From positions 1 to 8,940 of the forward strand of contig PJET01000174.1 in assembly GCA_002825515.1 (NCBI GenBank): 8,940 nucleotides of DNA. Reading direction: 5' to 3'. A program made the position numbers and the translations under genes. Below are positions 6,021 to 8,940 of the stretch, piece after piece (the first letter of the stretch is position 1; every line of letters begins with the position of its first letter). Under the pieces are notes generated by a model. It did not search any database. It worked only from the letters and a program-made list of their open reading frames with translations, and was not told the origin of the DNA. Origin of the DNA: Candidatus Thorarchaeota archaeon MP11T_1 (lineage in GTDB: Archaea; Asgardarchaeota; Thorarchaeia; Thorarchaeales; Thorarchaeaceae).

Positions 6021-8357
6021 TCATTTGTGGAAAGTCAGTACCACTTCGTTGGATAACGGTACTAACCGAAGATGTGGAGACCGTACCTTATCCGCTCTCT
6101 CTACTATGCTTCCACCATAAGCTTTCACCATCCGGAGAGGCACACTCTCTGGAACATGAATCTCAACTTCTTCAGGTAAATCTTCTATTTCTGTTTCAAT
6201 CTGATGTTGATTTGCTGACATCCCTATCTCGATTCTGGCTCGTCCAAATTTTGTGGGAATACCCTTCACAACCAGGGGTCGCTTTGATTTGTACCAGCTT
6301 TCAGGAATTCCTTGTAGATAGACCAAGTTTGAAACATCCTCATGGATTATCATGTCATTTACCAAGAGAATGATATCAGCAGCAGCAAAGACGCTGGCGC
6401 CAGTTCCACCGCTCCCTCCATATGTTCGTGTGTCTACAAAATCGGGCAGTAGATAATCCTCGGACAGAAACTCGAGAGACCTCTGGAGAAGAGATTCAAC
6501 TTTGGTTCGTTGACTAGCAAAGATATGAAACTGTGCTAATCGCAGAGCAAGATGGCTAGAGAATAAATCTACAGGTTCTGGTGTCTTCCAGAGATTTCTT
6601 ACGATTCGTCGACTTTCAATTTTTGTACAGAGGTTCTCAAGGAATTTCATATCAAACTGAGTGATTCTTAGCAGGGCTACACTTGTGAGAATGTCGAGGA
6701 TTGCCCTATCAAGCTCACCCATAATCGGGTCTTTTGGTCGAGGCCATCGTGCACCTCGGATCTCATCAAGTATGTTTCGGGTATATGTTTCAATCCGGTT
6801 GATAGTATCTTCTAATCGTTTAACTATTGGTTTCTTTGTCGCAACATGGAAACGAAGGGCTTCTTTCATAGCAGCAAGATCCCACAAGAGTTGATTGAAC
6901 TCTTTCAGAAGTGCAATATCAACAACAAGATAATGTTGAAGTGGAGTGTCTTTTGATGGCCCATCAGAATCTTCAGAGGTCGGTTTCTCTGTTATCACAG
7001 ATGTGATGGTTTCGATTAATCGGTCAGTCAGGATATTGATGTAATGACTAGTTTTTGTTATTGATTCAGATTTTGGAGCGTGACTACAAAGCTGAAGAAT
7101 ACCCCAAAGAATTGGACTGAAGATGGACCTGTTCAAGTGTCCTTCTGGAACATCAGACTGTTGTGCGATCTCAATGGATAATTTCTCAGCTAGATTCAAA
7201 CTACCAGATTTGATCAGTGCTTGAAGAACTCGTATCCGTTCATACCATGAAAAGGATGCCAGAAATGATTCTTCAGGAAAAATAACTGATCGTGCCTGAA
7301 TGGCTAGTGAAACAGCAGCTTGTGAGAAGACTTTGTCTAGCTCTGAATCAGGGAACATCACTTTTACGAGTTGTTCGGAAAATGTATACCATTGACCTAT
7401 CGTCTGATTACGGTTGTGTTCCCCCAGGACAAATTCTGAAGTATCAATATCCCTCTTTGTGGATTCAAGAGGAGATATGAAAAAGAACCTTTTTGACCCA
7501 GCTGATGAAAGTTTGACATCAAAACGAAGAATTGCTGTGGCCAAACCATCCGAAGAGTCTAATTTGTCATCAATCCGGGTTGATTCTGTTCGTATTATCT
7601 CGGGAATTTCTGGATTGTTTGCTTCAGATAGAACTATAGCGGAAGGCGAATTGTCAAACTGGAGTGCAGGAATACCATTGATGATTACTCGATTCTTTGA
7701 TTTTTCATACTCGATTTTCTCAAGAGGATCAACTCCCCAAGGAGATATTGGTCGCAAAGCAACAAAGAAGGTAGCTTCAGTCTGCTCAAGAGCAATATTC
7801 CGTAAGATTATCTCATTGTAGAGAAATTCTTCCTCTTCATGTTTCACATGGTAGATTAATCGTACAAACTCTACAGAATTGATTTCTGTACGCCATTCAT
7901 AGAGCTGGTCTTCAGAGGAAACTAGTCTTAGTTGAGGACCATCCTTTCCAATGAGTGCAGGGAAGATGATATCATCATTTTCTTGGACCCAAACATCAAG
8001 AGACCCAATATCAGCTCGAGCAGATGCCAATCCACGAGAGTCTACAATTCCATAGTTACGAGTTCCAACTCCACCCACCAAGGACCAGTTTCTATAGGAG
8101 TTGTTTGGAAACTCAGTGATAACAACGTTTTCTACATCTATTCCCTTGAGCGAGAGCACTGCCCATGATGGGAGCATCCAAGATTTGGCCTGAAGATAGA
8201 CAGCAGAATTCAATTGGTTCCTAATACAGTCTATCTCCGCATCGGGCAAAACGTTTTGGGGTATCTTCAGATTATATCTAGAAGCCACTCTTCTGAAGCG
8301 TTCTAAACGTGCAAAATCATCAATGGCCAACTCATCGAACCTCTCTGACTGCGGCAA
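6021..8357 (-). CDS. Six-hairpin glycosidase-like protein (GH15/GH65-type architecture), possibly non-catalytic
   Basis: The 778-residue protein has the layout of clan GH-L-like enzymes. A beta-rich N-terminal region (about 50-300) contains YRNWSLVGGVGTRNYGIVDS (88-107). An alpha-helical, barrel-like region (about 340-670) follows, and then a C-terminal beta domain (about 678-778). The end of the barrel, YGGSGGTGASVFAAADIILL (646-665), and the following LQGIPESW, then LVVKGIPTKFG (681-705), strongly resemble the GG.GDG..GWAAAE and lpGiPe.W..TxFG signatures of these families. No signal peptide or membrane segment is seen, so it is probably cytoplasmic. The family WxRD substrate-binding motif appears as SWYERI (370-375), without Asp. 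I find no clear catalytic Glu equivalent, so activity is doubtful. The TTG start has an in-frame TGA two codons upstream and only a weak GTGA. A TTG at codon 10, with GAGAGG upstream, is an alternative. Confidence 0.78.
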   Translation of the reverse strand: MPQSERFDELAIDDFARLERFRRVASRYNLKIPQNVLPDAEIDCIRNQLNSAVYLQAKSWMLPSWAVLSLKGIDVENVVITEFPNNSYRNWSLVGGVGTRNYGIVDSRGLASARADIGSLDVWVQENDDIIFPALIGKDGPQLRLVSSEDQLYEWRTEINSVEFVRLIYHVKHEEEEFLYNEIILRNIALEQTEATFFVALRPISPWGVDPLEKIEYEKSKNRVIINGIPALQFDNSPSAIVLSEANNPEIPEIIRTESTRIDDKLDSSDGLATAILRFDVKLSSAGSKRFFFISPLESTKRDIDTSEFVLGEHNRNQTIGQWYTFSEQLVKVMFPDSELDKVFSQAAVSLAIQARSVIFPEESFLASFSWYERIRVLQALIKSGSLNLAEKLSIEIAQQSDVPEGHLNRSIFSPILWGILQLCSHAPKSESITKTSHYINILTDRLIETITSVITEKPTSEDSDGPSKDTPLQHYLVVDIALLKEFNQLLWDLAAMKEALRFHVATKKPIVKRLEDTINRIETYTRNILDEIRGARWPRPKDPIMGELDRAILDILTSVALLRITQFDMKFLENLCTKIESRRIVRNLWKTPEPVDLFSSHLALRLAQFHIFASQRTKVESLLQRSLEFLSEDYLLPDFVDTRTYGGSGGTGASVFAAADIILLVNDMIIHEDVSNLVYLQGIPESWYKSKRPLVVKGIPTKFGRARIEIGMSANQHQIETEIEDLPEEVEIHVPESVPLRMVKAYGGSIVERADKVRSPHLRLVPLSNEVVLTFHK

Positions 8358-8470
8358 ATTTCACATATGAAAGTACTAAAGTGAGATGGCAGAAGCCCTT
8401 TATTTGTAATGCGGATATGTTCATTCTTCATTGCGAAAAAACGACCCAAGCCCGTTTCCATGAACTTGAG

Positions 8471-8497
8471 TAGAGTTAGTAAACCCTTAATAGAGTT
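8471..8497 (+). repeat. Pair of TAGAGTT direct repeats 20 bp apart
   Basis: TAGAGTT occurs at 8471-8477 and 8491-8497. The 20-bp start-to-start spacing is about two helical turns, as expected for binding sites on one DNA face. The unit is short, so chance is possible. Confidence 0.35.
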
Positions 8498-8514
8498 CAA
8501 CCAGAGGTTGACTC
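8493..8514. promoter_or_regulatory. Inverted repeat TCAACC-AGA-GGTTGA, possible operator
   Basis: Perfect 6-base arms lie at 8497-8502 and 8506-8511 around AGA. GAG (8493-8495) and CTC (8512-8514) extend the symmetry past one extra T at 8496. It lies 62 bases upstream of the ABC permease ATG and could be a regulator site or a hairpin in the leader. Confidence 0.42.
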
Positions 8515-8534
8515 CGTTCAAAGGAATATCAGTT

Positions 8535-8550
8535 TCTAGACTAGTCTAGA
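8535..8550. promoter_or_regulatory. Perfect 16-bp palindrome, likely operator of the ABC permease gene
   Basis: The sequence tctagactagtctaga is exactly self-complementary over all 16 bases. It lies 25 bases before the permease ATG and 10 bases before its Shine-Dalgarno, where a repressor bound near the transcription start would block initiation. As RNA it would also fold next to the ribosome binding site. Confidence 0.55.
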
Positions 8551-8560
8551 GATGTCTTAA

Positions 8561-8565
8561 AGGAG
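8561..8565 (+). promoter_or_regulatory. Shine-Dalgarno AGGAG of the ABC permease gene
   Basis: AGGAG lies 10 bases before ATG 8576. An ATG at 8566 immediately after it is in another frame. That frame reads through to a stop at about 8725 and has no transporter-like sequence, so 8576 is preferred. Confidence 0.6.
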
Positions 8566-8575
8566 ATGAATCAAA

Positions 8576-8940
8576 ATGGCGCAAGTTCTCACCAAACCGT
8601 CAAGACGTGTCAGAAACATGGTGATGAAGGAGCTCCGATTGATAATCAAGGACAAGGTCGCCCTTCTTCTCATTTTTCTACTTCCAGCCGCACTCATAGG
8701 AATGCTCGCTTATGTCACTAATTCGAGCGGGTTTGGAGGAATGAATATGGGTGGTGGTATGGGAGGGGGTATTGGTGGAGGAGATGTCAATGTAACTGTC
8801 ACCGATAATGGTGATGGTACAAGTAATGAAACAGATTCAGGTTTAGGACTGATTTTTGGTGTTGTCGATCTAGATGATACTGACACCTATGAAGGCGAGG
8901 ACCTTTCAGCTAACTTGACGGCATATTTCGAAATGATAGT
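8576..8940 (+). CDS. ABC-2 type transporter permease, N-terminal part (runs off the window)
   Basis: The first 121 codons are present and the frame is still open at the window edge. It starts MAQVLTKPSRRVRNMVMKEL, followed by RLIIKDKVALLLIFLLPAAL. This is the usual ABC-2 permease beginning: an amphipathic, basic cytoplasmic helix ending in KD, then membrane segment 1 (about 28-48) with the conserved LLP. A Met/Gly-rich stretch follows (about 52-69, GGMNMGGGMGGGIGGG core), then an acidic and polar region (70-121) with GLIFGVVDLDDTDTYEGEDL. This resembles the large external domain of these exporters, in which VVDLD begins a typical strand. Such permeases pair with an ATP-binding subunit to export drugs, lipids or polysaccharides; the partner and substrate lie outside the window. 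The ATG is supported by AGGAG. The Gly/Met insert is unusual. Confidence 0.85.
   Translation, partial: MAQVLTKPSRRVRNMVMKELRLIIKDKVALLLIFLLPAALIGMLAYVTNSSGFGGMNMGGGMGGGIGGGDVNVTVTDNGDGTSNETDSGLGLIFGVVDLDDTDTYEGEDLSANLTAYFEMI

Larger units (their letters stand above)
8358..8575. other. 218-bp divergent intergenic region upstream of the glycosidase-like and ABC permease genes
   Basis: This is the longest non-coding stretch. It holds at least one promoter for each divergent gene. A weak TATA-like ACAAATAAA (minus strand, about 8400-8408) could serve the leftward gene. TTAATAGA (about 8487-8494) or GAATATCA (about 8524-8531) could serve the rightward gene. The right half is dense in symmetric elements, listed separately. 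Confidence 0.6.

Noticed and set aside
7414..7821. 135-codon plus-strand frame inside the glycosidase-like gene
   Set aside because: It is antisense to a 778-codon gene with recognisable C-terminal signatures; rich in Ser and Arg, as expected of a shadow frame.
8303..8521. 72-codon minus-strand frame spanning the divergent intergenic region
   Set aside because: It overlaps the start of the glycosidase-like gene in another frame, runs through the operator-like repeats and lacks a Shine-Dalgarno.
8566..8725. ATG directly after AGGAG, in another frame than the permease
   Set aside because: It is too close to the Shine-Dalgarno and gives a Ser/His-rich peptide without family features, while the 8576 frame is a clear ABC-2 permease.
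1..8940. Search for tRNA/rRNA genes, CRISPR arrays, insertion sequences or defence systems
   Set aside because: I saw no cloverleaf, regularly spaced repeats, transposase motifs or terminal inverted repeats. The alternating gene order looks like ordinary archaeal chromosome.

Overview
The window looks archaeal and most likely comes from an Asgard (Lokiarchaeota/Thorarchaeota-type) genome. I infer this from three things. A 292-residue protein at 5124-6002 has a longin/roadblock-like N-terminus of the kind abundant in Asgard archaea. The coding is moderately AT-rich, with frequent AGA/AGG/CGA arginine codons and many TTG starts. Some starts are preceded by Shine-Dalgarno sequences of the GGTG or AGGAGG type. 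No rRNA or tRNA is present, so this placement is inference.

Layout from left to right: the C-terminal part (or all) of a proline-rich hypothetical protein (+), closed by a hairpin followed by a T-tract; a GNAT acetyltransferase (-) starting at TTG; a Vps62-like protein (+) whose stop codon overlaps that of the next, convergent gene; a two-gene operon (-) of nadB (L-aspartate oxidase) followed by an ICMT/PEMT-type membrane methyltransferase joined by a TTGA stop/start overlap; a cysteine-rich zinc-finger-like protein (+) and then the longin-like protein (+); a 778-residue protein (-) built like a six-hairpin glycosidase but lacking an obvious catalytic acid; and, running off the right edge, the first 121 codons of an ABC-2 type transporter permease (+) with a Met/Gly-rich insert after its first membrane segment.

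The window is a mosaic of short transcription units on alternating strands, not one pathway cluster. NadB makes iminoaspartate for NAD synthesis, but its partners NadA and NadC are not here. The most interesting parts are the zinc-finger/longin gene pair, the overlapping nadB/methyltransferase pair, the apparently non-catalytic glycosidase-like protein, and the 218-bp divergent region upstream of the ABC permease, which holds a perfect 16-bp palindrome, a second inverted repeat and phased direct repeats. There is no gene-free stretch longer than 300 bases. I saw no mobile element, CRISPR array, attachment site or RNA gene.
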